A stretch of DNA of 64,000 nucleotides from CAYGYG01 sp964354155 (GCA_964354155.1 CAYGYG010000014.1:16087-80086); one strand, 5' to 3'. Positions 9,585 to 18,888 are shown, counted from the first letter of the stretch. Numbers and translations: made by a program. The notes: generated by a model not told the origin, from the letters alone.

Positions 9585-9684
9585 NNNNNNNNNNNNNNNN
9601 NNNNNNNNNNNNNNNNNNNNNNNNNNNNNNNNNNNNNNNNNNNNNNNNNNNNNNNNNNNNNNNNNNNNNNNNNNNNNNNNNNNN
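9585..9684. other. Assembly gap of 100 Ns
   Basis: Exactly 100 N characters, the usual placeholder for a scaffold gap of unknown length. Sequence order and distance across this point are not guaranteed. Confidence 0.98.
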
Positions 9685-9702
9685 TTGCTCATTGCTCGAC
9701 GG

Positions 9703-11640
9703 CTAGATAACATCCTGCGGGTCGACATCAATGTCCATGCGCACGCCGGGGTCGCGCCAGGAAAGCAGGTAGCGGAGTTGCTCAACCGGGAAGTCGGGAC
9801 TGGCCTTGATTAGTAGAAAGTAACGGTAGTGCCTTCGCCGGCGCGGCCGGAAAGAGACCTTGGGACCAAACACGGACAGCTCCGGCCAGGGCTTGAGGGA
9901 ATCGGCAACCCGTACCGCACTCTCTGTGACCGCTTTCTCGCTGGCCCCGCTCAGCTGGATCATGATCAAACGGACAAAAGGCGGCAGGGCAAGCTCTTTG
10001 CGGAGGACAACCTCCTCTTTGTAGAAACCGCAGTAGTCGTGATGACGGGCCATCTTGATTGCCGACTGGTCGGGGTGGAAGGTTTGAACAATTACCTGGC
10101 CTGGTTTGTCACCCCGGCCGGCCCGACCCGCCACCTGGGTCACCAGTTGAAAAGTCCGCTCGGCACTGCGGAAGTCCGGCAGGTAAAACAGACCGTCCGC
10201 GTTGATGATACCGACCAGCGTGACATTGGGAAAATCAAACCCCTTGGTCACCATCTGGGTGCCCAGGAGAACCTGCGCCTGGTTGTCTTCGAACCGGTGC
10301 AGGATCTCCTCGACCCAGCCTGGCCGACGCGCACTGTCCCGGTCCAAGCGTAAAATCTGGTCCGGTTCGGCCAGCGTCCTGACCAGCTCCTCCAGTTTCT
10401 GGGTACCGAGTCCTTTATAGACTAATTCCTTGCGCCGGCACGCCGGACAAGCTTGGGGAGCGTTCTCCCGGTAGGCGCAGAAGTGGCAGCTAACCTTCGC
10501 TTCGTCCTTATGGAAGACCATGGGCAGCTGGCAGTACGGACATTTCGCCACAAAACCGCAGACCGGGCAGAGTAGTACCGGTGCGTAGCCCCGGCGGTTG
10601 AGGAAGAGAATCGCTTGCTCCTGGCGATTCAGGGCTGTAACCAGGGCTTCGTGCAGCCGTTTTGACATGAAACGGTTCTCTTCCCGCCTCAGGTTCACGA
10701 CTTCTACGGCCGGCATTGGCCGCCGGTCAATCCGGTCCGGCAATGTTTGTAGTTCATAGCTGCCATTCACCGCGTTGAAATAGGATTCCAGGGCCGGCGT
10801 TGCGCTGCCCAGGATGACACTGCAGTTTTCGATCTGACCCCGCATCACGGCGCAATCGCCGCCGTGGTAACGAGGATGGCGTCCGTCTTCCTTGTACGAC
10901 GAGTCGTGTTCTTCATCGACCACGATCAGGCCCAATCCTGGTACCGATAGGAAGACGCAGGAACGCGGCCCGATAATCACATCGTAGGCCCCTTGCCGGA
11001 TCGCCTGCCATACCCTTCGTCTTCTGACTGCGCTCAGGTTGGAATGAATGGTTACGACCTTTGATCCGAAGCGCCGCTGGAAACGGCTCAAAAGCAGCGG
11101 GGTCATGGCAATCTCAGGGACCATGACCAAGGCACGCCGCTGCTGCGCAATCAGCGCGCCGATGACCTGCAGGTAGACTTCAGTCTTACCGCTGCCGGTA
11201 ACCCCATGGAGTAAGTAGGTCTTAGGCCGGCCGGCCTTCATGTCCGATACGATCCGATTCACAATCCGGAGCTGGGCTGAGGTCAATTGAAGCGCCTCGG
11301 TCTTGGGCAGGACCGCGGTATCTTCAGCCGACTCCCGCACGGCCTTGAGTACCCCCTGGGGCAAGGCTAGGGTCAGGACCTCGCCGATCGTGGCCAGGTA
11401 GTAAGTGGCAACCCAACCGTAGAATTCCATCAGTCGGGGCGCGATGAATCCGCGCTCGGTGATTCCGAGAATCTGCCGAACCGGGCCGGGGTGGTCCCGC
11501 ACCGACTCACGCACGACCAGTCCGTGGGCCTGCTTTCTTCTCAAGGGCAGCAGGACCAGGTCGCCGACCGACAGGGCCTCGCTGGATTCGTAGGTCAGGC
11601 AGTCAAGCCTGGTGCGGGGAATGGCGACGTCAACGAGCAT
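9703..11640 (-). CDS. priA: Primosomal replication-restart helicase PriA
   Basis: A 645-residue 3'-to-5' helicase that reloads the replisome at stalled forks. It shows the N-terminal DNA-binding domain, Walker A LLHGVTGSGKTEVYL, the DEEH box VVDEEHDSSYKE, a zinc-binding segment with CPVCGFVAKCPYC, CHFC and CPAC, then helicase motifs (GTQMVTKGFDFPNV, GRAGRG). It ends with DIDVDPQDVI, as PriA proteins do. The longer frame starting at 11718 would translate repeat-like sequence, so I place the start at the ATG at 11640 (MLVDVAIP). Upstream has no clear promoter or ribosome site. Confidence 0.93.
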   Translation of the reverse strand: MLVDVAIPRTRLDCLTYESSEALSVGDLVLLPLRRKQAHGLVVRESVRDHPGPVRQILGITERGFIAPRLMEFYGWVATYYLATIGEVLTLALPQGVLKAVRESAEDTAVLPKTEALQLTSAQLRIVNRIVSDMKAGRPKTYLLHGVTGSGKTEVYLQVIGALIAQQRRALVMVPEIAMTPLLLSRFQRRFGSKVVTIHSNLSAVRRRRVWQAIRQGAYDVIIGPRSCVFLSVPGLGLIVVDEEHDSSYKEDGRHPRYHGGDCAVMRGQIENCSVILGSATPALESYFNAVNGSYELQTLPDRIDRRPMPAVEVVNLRREENRFMSKRLHEALVTALNRQEQAILFLNRRGYAPVLLCPVCGFVAKCPYCQLPMVFHKDEAKVSCHFCAYRENAPQACPACRRKELVYKGLGTQKLEELVRTLAEPDQILRLDRDSARRPGWVEEILHRFEDNQAQVLLGTQMVTKGFDFPNVTLVGIINADGLFYLPDFRSAERTFQLVTQVAGRAGRGDKPGQVIVQTFHPDQSAIKMARHHDYCGFYKEEVVLRKELALPPFVRLIMIQLSGASEKAVTESAVRVADSLKPWPELSVFGPKVSFRPRRRRHYRYFLLIKASPDFPVEQLRYLLSWRDPGVRMDIDVDPQDVI

Positions 11641-11700
11641 CACGCACACCACGTGGTAAGTAGCAAGTAGAGAGTAGCGAGTAGAGAGAAAAGGTTGGGA
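11641..11700. repeat. Low-complexity AGTAG-type intergenic repeat
   Basis: 11655-11689 repeats the words AGTAG and GAGAGTAG with small changes (GTAAGTAGCAAGTAGAGAGT and so on). It forms part of a 231-base stretch between priA and tamB built from several unrelated degenerate word-repeats, with no convincing gene. Confidence 0.6.
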
Positions 11701-11708
11701 TCTATCTC

Positions 11709-11740
11709 GGGACTGCACCCATCGTTATGGGGGCTGTCCC
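11709..11740. repeat. Imperfect 14-bp inverted repeat between tamB and priA
   Basis: GGGACTGCACCCAT and ATGGGGGCTGTCCC pair at 12 of 14 positions around a CGTT loop. It could be a transcript-end hairpin for tamB (minus strand), but no T-run follows. It may instead be part of a dispersed intergenic repeat. Confidence 0.55.
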
Positions 11741-11744
11741 GGGT

Positions 11745-11871
11745 GTTGAAGTGTCTGTTATCCATTCCCTCTTTATCCCAATACCCCACTATTCCACCAT
11801 TCCATTATTCCAGTCTTCATTGCTCTATACCTCGATAGCTTATTAGCTCAATAGCTTTTTCGCTTCGCGCG
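11745..11871. repeat. Low-complexity ATTCCA and AGCTNA word-repeats
   Basis: TATTCCAC, CATTCCAT and TATTCCAG occur as near-tandem 8-base units around 11788-11813, then a run of TAGCTTATTAGCTCAATAGC at about 11835-11855. No open frame or RNA structure is evident. Confidence 0.55.
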
Positions 11872-14800
11872 TCAGTAGCGGATGCGGAACTGGTATTCCA
11901 GGCTGTAGATGTTGTCGCTCGTCCTCTTGATGAGCAACTCGTTACGGTTGTTTAGCATATACTCAACCGTGAAAGCATCCTGGGCGAAAGAGAAGACATC
12001 GTGCGTGTACGTAATGAAGAGGTTGGGAAAAACGTATTTCCCGACCGTCACCTTGGCTTGGTTGCCGGTTGAGAAAATGGGCGTCTCGAAATCGAAATAA
12101 TCAAGCCCGGTCATGCGGCGGAGCCGCCGGGAAGCGCCGGCCTCGATATACTCAAAGACCCGCCGCGGCAGGACATTACCGACGACATCACGCCGCTGGT
12201 ATTCCTGGAGTTCCTGCCAGGTCATGTTCAGATTGAGATACGTAATGATGTCCTGCTCGCTCCATTCCGCATTATCGGTAAAAAATTCGAAGATTGGGTA
12301 GCGCAGCGTGCCGGCGATGTGGAAAATGATCGTCACGTTGCCACGTGCCACCATTTCCGAACGGATGTCCAGCGTCGGGTTGAATTCGGGGTCGGACGTA
12401 AACACAACCTTGCCTTCGGTCACGGTCAGCGTGTGATCCAGGTAATAGACGCGCCCCCGTCGGCTCGCGAGGTCCCCGGACAGGTACACCTCACCGTCGG
12501 TCTTCATCAAGAATATCTCCCCGGACATCTCCACGTCGGCCATGTCATTCTTAAGCCAGACATTCTTGTCACCAATGAACTTGATTTTCATTTTCCAGGG
12601 CGCTTCCTTGCCCTGGGGTTTCTTGCGCAGAATCGTCGTACCGAAGCCGAGCGGCAGGATCGCCTCCTTGACGCGGACATCGCCTTCATAGCTCGTCAGG
12701 TTCTTGTGGCACAGAACCATGATCTTGCCGCTGCCGACGCCATAGGCGATCGGCCGGAAACTGCCCAGGCAATCCTCAAAGACGACGCGCAGTTCCAGAT
12801 CGGTCATCTTGAATTTCGGCGCCAGCTGAACGTAGCCCTGGGTACGCGCCCAGCCGTCACCACATGCGCCCCCGGCATTCTCGATCACAATCCGCTTGCC
12901 TTCAAAAACGAGATCACCGGAAGCATTGCGTAGCGGGCTTTCGGTCACAATGAGTTTGAGATCAGCTTGCTCGAACCGCGCCCGCCCGTCGATACTCAGG
13001 TCCGCGTACGGACCGCTCACGCGGACCTCGGCCGACACCCGCCCCTGACCGAGTTCGAATATCTTGTCGAGCATCGCGAAAACACCCAGTCCGAGATTCG
13101 AACCCCGGCCGCGCATGTCAATCCCGTCCAGGCCGAGGGTTCCGCTGGCCCACGCCTCCGCCCCATCAAGGTCGATGACCCAAAGCGAATCAATCACGAG
13201 CCTTGGTCCGACCAGACGCCCGTAGGCGTTTACCTCGCCATAGTTCACCACCCGCAGCAGCTTGAAGCTGTCGCACTCGGCGGTAAACTTGTCACCGTCA
13301 AGGGTCAGGGTGGCCACTCCCTCCATCTTCGGACGACGCAGTAACTTGGACAGTTGATCAAGACGCATCTTCTCAAGCCGCAGATAGCGGCGCCCGCTGT
13401 CCAGCCGCGCCACCAACCGACCTTGACCCACGGTCAGCACCATCTCGCCGATTGTCCGGCGCGCAATATCGTAGTCGATCGGCCTTTCGTTCCCGAATTC
13501 AAATCCGTCGAGCGAACCTTTGATTACTTCGATTCGTCCGGCAAATAGCCCCTCGGTCGTGCCCTGGACGGCAGCGTAGCGATCACTATCGGCCTGAACA
13601 TCGAGGACCAACGCCTGGTCCTTGAGTGAAAACCGAACCGAATCGATCGACTGGCGGCCGATATCAAGCGCAACCGCCCGGAGGGTCAGCATATCGATCG
13701 TCTTGTTGGTCACGGCCGCGCTGATTTCGCATTCGATGAGGCCGGCCTTGACCAACGCCGCGCAAGCGAAGTCGGTCACGCGAAAACGCCCGGCAACAGC
13801 CGGTCCGCGGTAATCCCCGGACACCGACCAGCTGCCCGATGCCAGACCCGCAATCTCGACCCCGGTCAATTGCCGCAACATGACCAGCGGGTATTTCTCG
13901 GTGTGCACAAACAGGTTCAGCTTGGGAAAAACATCACCCCGCACCAGAATCCGTCCTCCGGCGTGGTAACCGCGCAGGCTGTCGATCTCGATGCGGTCTT
14001 TGCGCAGAACAACGGCAAAACGCGCGCTGTCTAAACCTGGGGTATACGACATTATGCGCCCACTCGCCTTCGATTGATTGTACGCCACATCACCGCGCAC
14101 CAGCCAGGGCGGCAGGTCCCGGTGAAACGCTTGAAGGTTGAGCGAATCAAAGACGATCTTACACGAGAAGGACCGGGGAAGACCGATCTTCACGATGCCC
14201 CGAATGCTGGCGCCGCCGCTGCGACCTTGTTCAATCGTCACGTCGATGCTGTCTTCCCGGGCAAGGAATGACGCCTGGGCATGGTCGATCACCACGGGAC
14301 GGTTCGTCCCGAGCTGGAGCGCCGATACGCTCACCTGCCCCTGTCCCCAGACTTTGCCGTCCTGGTAGGTTACCTCGCCGACCAGCTCTCCCTGACCCTT
14401 GACACCGCGCCCCAGTCGGCTCAAATCAACGGTTGAACTCTCGACCGAAAGCGAAACGAGTTTCTCGTCAAGGTCGTATAGTCCGGAACCGACGAAATCG
14501 ACACCCGAGCTGTTCACTCTCAAATAGTTGAAATCAATACGGTTCTCCGCGACGATCATGGCCGCACTCAGTGAACTGACCCAGAGGCCCTGCCGCGGCA
14601 GACCAAAAGCCCAGTCCGAAATCAGGATATTGAAACGTTGCGCCTGGGTCGACACCCGGCATGATCCGAATATGTTCTCGGCTAAAAGCGTGTCGCCGCC
14701 CGCATAACGAACCCGGCCGTCCTGGATGTTGAGCACGATGTTGAGGATCAGGGCCATGACTGACTGCCGTCCGGGCTTGATATCCTGTTTCGGCCGGAGC

Positions 14801-15102
14801 TTGAGGTCCGGACGGATTAGATTAACCTCGATCCCGGAATTGCGACTCAGCACCAAAGGCAACAACCGGTAGCGGAGTTCGAAGGCATCGGCGCGCAGGC
14901 TATCGGTCGGGGAGATTTTTACCCTTAGATTTTCCGCGCGGTAGCCGTGGAAGATATCCCCCTGAAGATTATCATACTCGATGTCAAAACCGGTTCGACC
15001 CTCGACCACCGAGATGAGAATCCGTCCGGCATTAAGCGCGAGCAGCAGATAGACAATGCCGGCGGCCACGAAGATGATAGCTACGGCCAGATACTTGCGC
15101 AT
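11872..15102 (-). CDS. tamB: TamB-like translocation and assembly protein
   Basis: A 1076-residue protein with one N-terminal transmembrane anchor (about 6-27), a very long repetitive beta-rich body and a C-terminal TamB (DUF490) domain over roughly the last 300 residues, with the family-like segments GRVYYLDHTLTVTEGKVVF and DIITYLNLN. TamB spans the periplasm and works with an Omp85 protein in moving proteins or lipids to the outer membrane. The Omp85 gene is directly upstream, four bases apart, which supports a TamA-TamB type pair. The reading ends in an aromatic-rich barrel-like stretch closing with YQFRIRY. Confidence 0.87.
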   Translation of the reverse strand: MRKYLAVAIIFVAAGIVYLLLALNAGRILISVVEGRTGFDIEYDNLQGDIFHGYRAENLRVKISPTDSLRADAFELRYRLLPLVLSRNSGIEVNLIRPDLKLRPKQDIKPGRQSVMALILNIVLNIQDGRVRYAGGDTLLAENIFGSCRVSTQAQRFNILISDWAFGLPRQGLWVSSLSAAMIVAENRIDFNYLRVNSSGVDFVGSGLYDLDEKLVSLSVESSTVDLSRLGRGVKGQGELVGEVTYQDGKVWGQGQVSVSALQLGTNRPVVIDHAQASFLAREDSIDVTIEQGRSGGASIRGIVKIGLPRSFSCKIVFDSLNLQAFHRDLPPWLVRGDVAYNQSKASGRIMSYTPGLDSARFAVVLRKDRIEIDSLRGYHAGGRILVRGDVFPKLNLFVHTEKYPLVMLRQLTGVEIAGLASGSWSVSGDYRGPAVAGRFRVTDFACAALVKAGLIECEISAAVTNKTIDMLTLRAVALDIGRQSIDSVRFSLKDQALVLDVQADSDRYAAVQGTTEGLFAGRIEVIKGSLDGFEFGNERPIDYDIARRTIGEMVLTVGQGRLVARLDSGRRYLRLEKMRLDQLSKLLRRPKMEGVATLTLDGDKFTAECDSFKLLRVVNYGEVNAYGRLVGPRLVIDSLWVIDLDGAEAWASGTLGLDGIDMRGRGSNLGLGVFAMLDKIFELGQGRVSAEVRVSGPYADLSIDGRARFEQADLKLIVTESPLRNASGDLVFEGKRIVIENAGGACGDGWARTQGYVQLAPKFKMTDLELRVVFEDCLGSFRPIAYGVGSGKIMVLCHKNLTSYEGDVRVKEAILPLGFGTTILRKKPQGKEAPWKMKIKFIGDKNVWLKNDMADVEMSGEIFLMKTDGEVYLSGDLASRRGRVYYLDHTLTVTEGKVVFTSDPEFNPTLDIRSEMVARGNVTIIFHIAGTLRYPIFEFFTDNAEWSEQDIITYLNLNMTWQELQEYQRRDVVGNVLPRRVFEYIEAGASRRLRRMTGLDYFDFETPIFSTGNQAKVTVGKYVFPNLFITYTHDVFSFAQDAFTVEYMLNNRNELLIKRTSDNIYSLEYQFRIRY

Positions 15103-15105
15103 GGT

Positions 15106-16830
15106 TCAGAAGATGTTGTAGAAACCGAAGGAGAAACGCCCCTTGCCTTGGCCGAATCCGCGTCCGTAGTCAAGTCGGATCGGGCCGACCGGCGTGCGAT
15201 AACGGAGCCCGGCCCCGACCGACTTGGCAAGTGCCGACCATTCGAAATCACCAATATCGTTTCGTACGTCGCCGATATCACAGAAGATGAGCGCACCCAG
15301 GTTCCGGTAAAGGTCAAACCGGTATTCCAGGTTGGCATTGGCCAGGACGTTGCCGTAGTGCTCATCGCCGAGCGTGTCCGGGCCGATCGACTTGTCATCG
15401 AAACCCCGCACGCTGACCTGGCCGCCGAGCGAAAACTTCTCATGGAGCGAAACCGGCTCGCTCCTGGGATAGAGCCGACCGACCCGGATCCGGAAGGCCG
15501 TGACGCCGTAAACCAGCGGCTGGAACACGCGCAGCTCGCCGGACAGCCGGTAGAAGTGATTATCACCCCCCAGCAGCCCGCCGGCGTCTTCAATCAGGGG
15601 TAAAACGTAGATACCCCGTCGCGGAGAAAAAAAGTCATCGCGCGTGTCGAAGATGACGTTCGCAATGACGCTGTTGGTCAGGGCGGGTTCGAGCCCGGTT
15701 GTGTCGGAGGCCTTCAGTTCTGCGTCGACGTACTTGTAGCGGTTTGCCAGATTCACCTGAAGATAGTCCCCGACAAACCGGATCGCCTTGCCTTCAACCC
15801 CGCGCGTCATGCGCGAGAACATCTCCTTACTTTCATATTGAATAAACGGATGGACCAGGAAATAGATCTGGCTGCCGAAAACGTGAGGCACCGTGTAGCG
15901 TGGTTCAAACTTGATGTCGTACTCGCCCTTGAGATTTATGGCAAACGTGAGATCCGAGGCCCAGGTATGTCCGAGGTTGAGCACGTTGAGGTGTTCGAAA
16001 CCGACCGAGGCCAATACGCCGATCGAGTTGAGGACCCACTCGGGAGGTGCCTCAACACCGAAGCCGAAACTGAATACGCGCGGCGAGATTTCATTCACGA
16101 TGAAATTGAGGTCGACGCTGTCAACGCCGGTTGATTCCGCCGCCGCATCAACATACCCAAAGATCCCCAGACCGTAGATCGCGCGCTGGCTTTTGATGAC
16201 CTTGGAGACACGGTAAGGTTCACCCCGGGCGATCTTGATCTCACGTTCGACGATCCGCAATCTGTAACGCTTGAGCCCGGTCACCTTGATATTTCGTACG
16301 TAGCACAACATTCCTTTTTCAACCGTGAAGACGAGGTACCGAGTGTCGCGGGCGAAGGTCGTGGTGAGCCGGGCGAAAGGATAGCCGCGGTCTCTGATCT
16401 CGCCCAGCACCGTCATTCGGGCTCGGGCCACCCGGTCCTCAATCAGGAATCCGCCCTCCATCGTTCTTGCGTTTTCAAGCAACTGCCGCCCTTCATCGTC
16501 ATCGACACCGGCGATAATGACTTTCTCGATCCGCGGCCGCTCCCCTTCGTCAATCGTCATGTAGATATTGATCCTTTGCCGGCCGCTATCTCGTGCCACC
16601 CGATGGTCGATCGTGGTTCCGAAAAAACCCTGGACCGAGTAGAAGGTGGCGAGGATGTCGAGGTCGTACTTGAGAACTGCTTCACTGAAGGGGTCGCCTT
16701 TCTTTGAAACCAGCACTCCGGCCAGACGGCGGTCACGAAAGGATTTGTTACCGTCGAATTTCAGTGCATCGATCTTGTATTCTTTTGGCGCGAGGACGGC
16801 AAATAGCAGGCTAAGTAGTAAGGCGCCCAT
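15106..16830 (-). CDS. Omp85-family outer membrane assembly protein (BamA/TamA-like)
   Basis: A 574-residue protein with a signal peptide (about 1-14), about three POTRA domains (about 16-245) and a C-terminal 16-strand-type barrel ending in phenylalanine. The barrel lid motif VRGF (within GGQVSVRGFDD) and the strand TPVGPIRLDYGRGFG are family hallmarks. Three POTRAs and the adjacent tamB favour a TamA-like role, but it could equally be the main BamA, which usually has five. It starts inside the end of the aminopeptidase gene (20-base overlap), so the two are co-transcribed. Confidence 0.88.
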   Translation of the reverse strand: MGALLLSLLFAVLAPKEYKIDALKFDGNKSFRDRRLAGVLVSKKGDPFSEAVLKYDLDILATFYSVQGFFGTTIDHRVARDSGRQRINIYMTIDEGERPRIEKVIIAGVDDDEGRQLLENARTMEGGFLIEDRVARARMTVLGEIRDRGYPFARLTTTFARDTRYLVFTVEKGMLCYVRNIKVTGLKRYRLRIVEREIKIARGEPYRVSKVIKSQRAIYGLGIFGYVDAAAESTGVDSVDLNFIVNEISPRVFSFGFGVEAPPEWVLNSIGVLASVGFEHLNVLNLGHTWASDLTFAINLKGEYDIKFEPRYTVPHVFGSQIYFLVHPFIQYESKEMFSRMTRGVEGKAIRFVGDYLQVNLANRYKYVDAELKASDTTGLEPALTNSVIANVIFDTRDDFFSPRRGIYVLPLIEDAGGLLGGDNHFYRLSGELRVFQPLVYGVTAFRIRVGRLYPRSEPVSLHEKFSLGGQVSVRGFDDKSIGPDTLGDEHYGNVLANANLEYRFDLYRNLGALIFCDIGDVRNDIGDFEWSALAKSVGAGLRYRTPVGPIRLDYGRGFGQGKGRFSFGFYNIF

Positions 16831-17758
16831 CTTTCATGACGAGCCGGCCGTCCAAGTATAGGGTGGGTTCCTTGATGATGCCGTCGAGGTGAACCGGGAC
16901 GCGAACCTTGCCGTCAAATGCGAAGTTATTGCCAAATGCGACATGGACCGTACCCAGCACCTTCTCATCCTCCAGCACTTCGCCCGTGATCCGGGCGTAG
17001 CTGTTGGTCCCGATGCCTAGTTCGGCAACATTGTGCGCCTTTGGGCCGTACTCGGCGAGGATTCGGGCAAAGCGCCCGTGGTCGTTGGCCACCGCGGTAA
17101 TTCTGCCCCTTTCAATGACAATAATGAGGTCTTTCTTAAGGGCGCCCATCGACGCCATCGAGCCGTCGATCACGACTTGTCCCCGGCCCGTGCCTTCAAC
17201 CGGCGCGATATAAGCCTCACCCCCCGGCAGGTTAGAGAAATCTCCCGGTTGATGAATGATTCCGGTATCCGGATGGCCCAGCCGCCCGGCCAGGCTCAGG
17301 CAAAGGTTCGTACCCTTCCTGGTCGTGATGCACGCAGTCTTTGCCTGGGTCAGACGCCGGGCCAATCGTTCGCTCAGTTTCTCGATTTTGTGATAGTCGG
17401 CGTTCAAGGTACGTGCCATTGTGTCCCGGGTGATGCCGGGCAGGGTGGCGCCGCGCTTGCCCAGGCGACTTGCCTCCTTGCGCGCCTGAGTATGCGACAG
17501 GGACATACTGGTCGGCATAATGAAAACGTCGCATTCTCTCAACATGCGCGCCACCGCCTCGGGCGGTTCCTCGCCGTGCATCCGGCGGGGCAGGATCTCG
17601 ACCAGCACCGGATCACCCACCCGGCCCGCGGCTTCCCAGAGAAGCTGTCCGATTTCACGGCACGGGGCGTCGGTGACAACCAGAACTTGCTCTTTTGGTT
17701 TGACTTGGAGACAATTCCTGATGACATTGTCAGCCGCTCGCGACAATTTCTGTTTCAT
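16811..17758 (-). CDS. M29-type aminopeptidase (leucyl aminopeptidase/aminopeptidase T family)
   Basis: A 315-residue cytoplasmic protein that resembles the short form of the metallo-aminopeptidases of COG2309. The C-terminal region has the conserved GIGTN, HVAFGNN and HLDGIIKEPTLYLDG segments that supply metal ligands. It removes N-terminal residues from peptides. It heads an operon with the Omp85 and tamB genes. The ATG begins at the predicted transcription start of a TTGACA/TATAAT promoter with no ribosome site, so the mRNA is probably leaderless. Confidence 0.75.
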   Translation of the reverse strand: MKQKLSRAADNVIRNCLQVKPKEQVLVVTDAPCREIGQLLWEAAGRVGDPVLVEILPRRMHGEEPPEAVARMLRECDVFIMPTSMSLSHTQARKEASRLGKRGATLPGITRDTMARTLNADYHKIEKLSERLARRLTQAKTACITTRKGTNLCLSLAGRLGHPDTGIIHQPGDFSNLPGGEAYIAPVEGTGRGQVVIDGSMASMGALKKDLIIVIERGRITAVANDHGRFARILAEYGPKAHNVAELGIGTNSYARITGEVLEDEKVLGTVHVAFGNNFAFDGKVRVPVHLDGIIKEPTLYLDGRLVMKDGRLTT

Positions 17759-17764
17759 GAGGGT

Positions 17765-17792
17765 ATTATAATTAGAAAAACGATACTGTCAA
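17765..17792 (-). promoter_or_regulatory. Leaderless promoter of the aminopeptidase-Omp85-tamB operon
   Basis: TTGACA (17787-17792), 16-bp spacer, TATAAT (17765-17770), then six bases (ACCCTC) and the ATG at 17758. The start codon coincides with the expected +1. Confidence 0.88.
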
Positions 17793-17965
17793 CCGACTAT
17801 CTGCGCGAAGCCGATTAACGCGCTTCGCGTGCGCCCCCGCTCCCCTGCTCCTCCGCGCCCACGCCACCGTGGTCGACAAGAGCGGCGGGGGTCTTCTATT
17901 TCTGTCTTGAGAATTCTAACACGAGGTTCCGGACCAAGGTGACGGTTATTGAATAGCCGCTTGGG

Positions 17966-18688
17966 TTATTGCCCGGCCGGCGGGGCCTTGCCGTCCCAGA
18001 TGACGATCCGGCCGCAGTAGTCGCAGAACATTATCTTGTCCCCCTTCTTCAGTTCATTGATGACCTGGTGCGAAAGACTCGCGTTACAGCCCTCACAGGT
18101 ATTCCCGGTCACCCGCGACACCCCGGTCTTCCTCGCCTTCTTGATTCGTTCGTAGTCTTTAAGGCTCGCCTTCGACAGGGTGTCTCTTACCCGGACCTGC
18201 TCTTCACACTGGGTGCTGAACCTGAGTTGCAGATCAGTCAGCCTGGCTTCAAGGGCCTTCATTTCTTCCTGCTGCCGGCTGATCACCGATGCCGTTTCTT
18301 TTTCGCCCTGCTTGATCTTTCCCCGGACGTCCTCCTCCTCCTCCATCACGGCGATCATTTCATCTTCCACCGTTTTCTTCTTCTGCTTCAGACCTTCGAT
18401 CTCTTTCAGCATCGCCCGGTATTCTTCGTTGGTCTTCACCGTAAAGAGCTGGCCGTTCAGCCTCCCCAACTGCTCCTCGATCGTCTTGATATCGACTTCC
18501 TTTAGTTTGTAGTCCTTCTTGAGACCGGTTTCGCGCTGTTTCAGTTTTTCAAAGTCCGCCTTGACCCGGTCGATTGTCAACCGCAACGCGTCAATCTTAG
18601 AGGGAGTCTCCTTGATCGCTGCGTTAAGGGACCCGATCTCTTCTTCTAAATCCTTGAGTTGCAGAAGTTGTCTCAGCTGTTCAATCAT
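17966..18688 (-). CDS. Coiled-coil protein with C4-type zinc ribbon
   Basis: A 240-residue protein of the COG1579 type: a long coiled coil (about residues 1-185) followed by a four-cysteine zinc ribbon, CEGC and CDYC separated by about 20 residues. The biochemical role of the family is unclear; a nucleic-acid-binding role has been proposed. The longer frame from 18775 runs back through the tRNA-Val gene, so the start is the ATG at 18688 (MIEQLRQLL). That ATG has no ribosome site and lies just past the terminator of the tRNA gene, so how it is expressed is not obvious. Confidence 0.82.
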   Translation of the reverse strand: MIEQLRQLLQLKDLEEEIGSLNAAIKETPSKIDALRLTIDRVKADFEKLKQRETGLKKDYKLKEVDIKTIEEQLGRLNGQLFTVKTNEEYRAMLKEIEGLKQKKKTVEDEMIAVMEEEEDVRGKIKQGEKETASVISRQQEEMKALEARLTDLQLRFSTQCEEQVRVRDTLSKASLKDYERIKKARKTGVSRVTGNTCEGCNASLSHQVINELKKGDKIMFCDYCGRIVIWDGKAPPAGQ

Positions 18689-18696
18689 GCGCGGGC

Positions 18697-18729
18697 AAAA
18701 TAAAAAGGTGTGTCTTCGTAGACACACCT
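18697..18729 (-). terminator. Rho-independent terminator after tRNA-Val
   Basis: A perfect 10-bp stem (18706-18715 with 18720-18729, AGGTGTGTCT and its complement) is followed on the minus strand by TTTTATTTT. Its T-run ends nine bases before the ATG of the zinc-ribbon gene. Confidence 0.9.
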
Positions 18730-18733
18730 CGAA

Positions 18734-18808
18734 TGGGCGGTACCCGACTTGAACGGGTGACCTTTTGCATGTCAAGCAAACGCTCTAACCAAACTGAGCT
18801 AACCGCCC
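18734..18808 (-). tRNA. tRNA-Val (GAC anticodon)
   Basis: Read on the minus strand, it has a 7-bp acceptor stem GGGCGGT/ACCGCCC with discriminator A, a D arm TAGCTCAGTTTGGTTAGAGC, an anticodon arm TTTGC-TTGACAT-GCAAA with anticodon GAC, and a T arm with GTTCAAGTC. It is 75 nt long. The 3' CCA is not encoded. It has its own perfect promoter and terminator, so it is a single-gene unit. Confidence 0.96.
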
Positions 18809-18829
18809 GGAGACAAAGCATAGGAAGTC

Positions 18830-18857
18830 ATTATATCGGCCTTGGGGCCAATGTCAA
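18830..18857 (-). promoter_or_regulatory. Promoter of tRNA-Val
   Basis: TTGACA (18852-18857), 16-bp spacer, TATAAT (18830-18835), 21 bases upstream of the mature tRNA 5' end. Confidence 0.9.
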
Positions 18858-18888
18858 TACTAAGAAGGGAACTCAGTTCGTCCACCGC

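Noticed and set aside
9685..9813. Continuation of the giant secreted ORF past the Ns
   Set aside because: The frame only appears open because Ns hide stops; after the gap it is antisense to the end of priA and does not look like the missing C-terminal strand.
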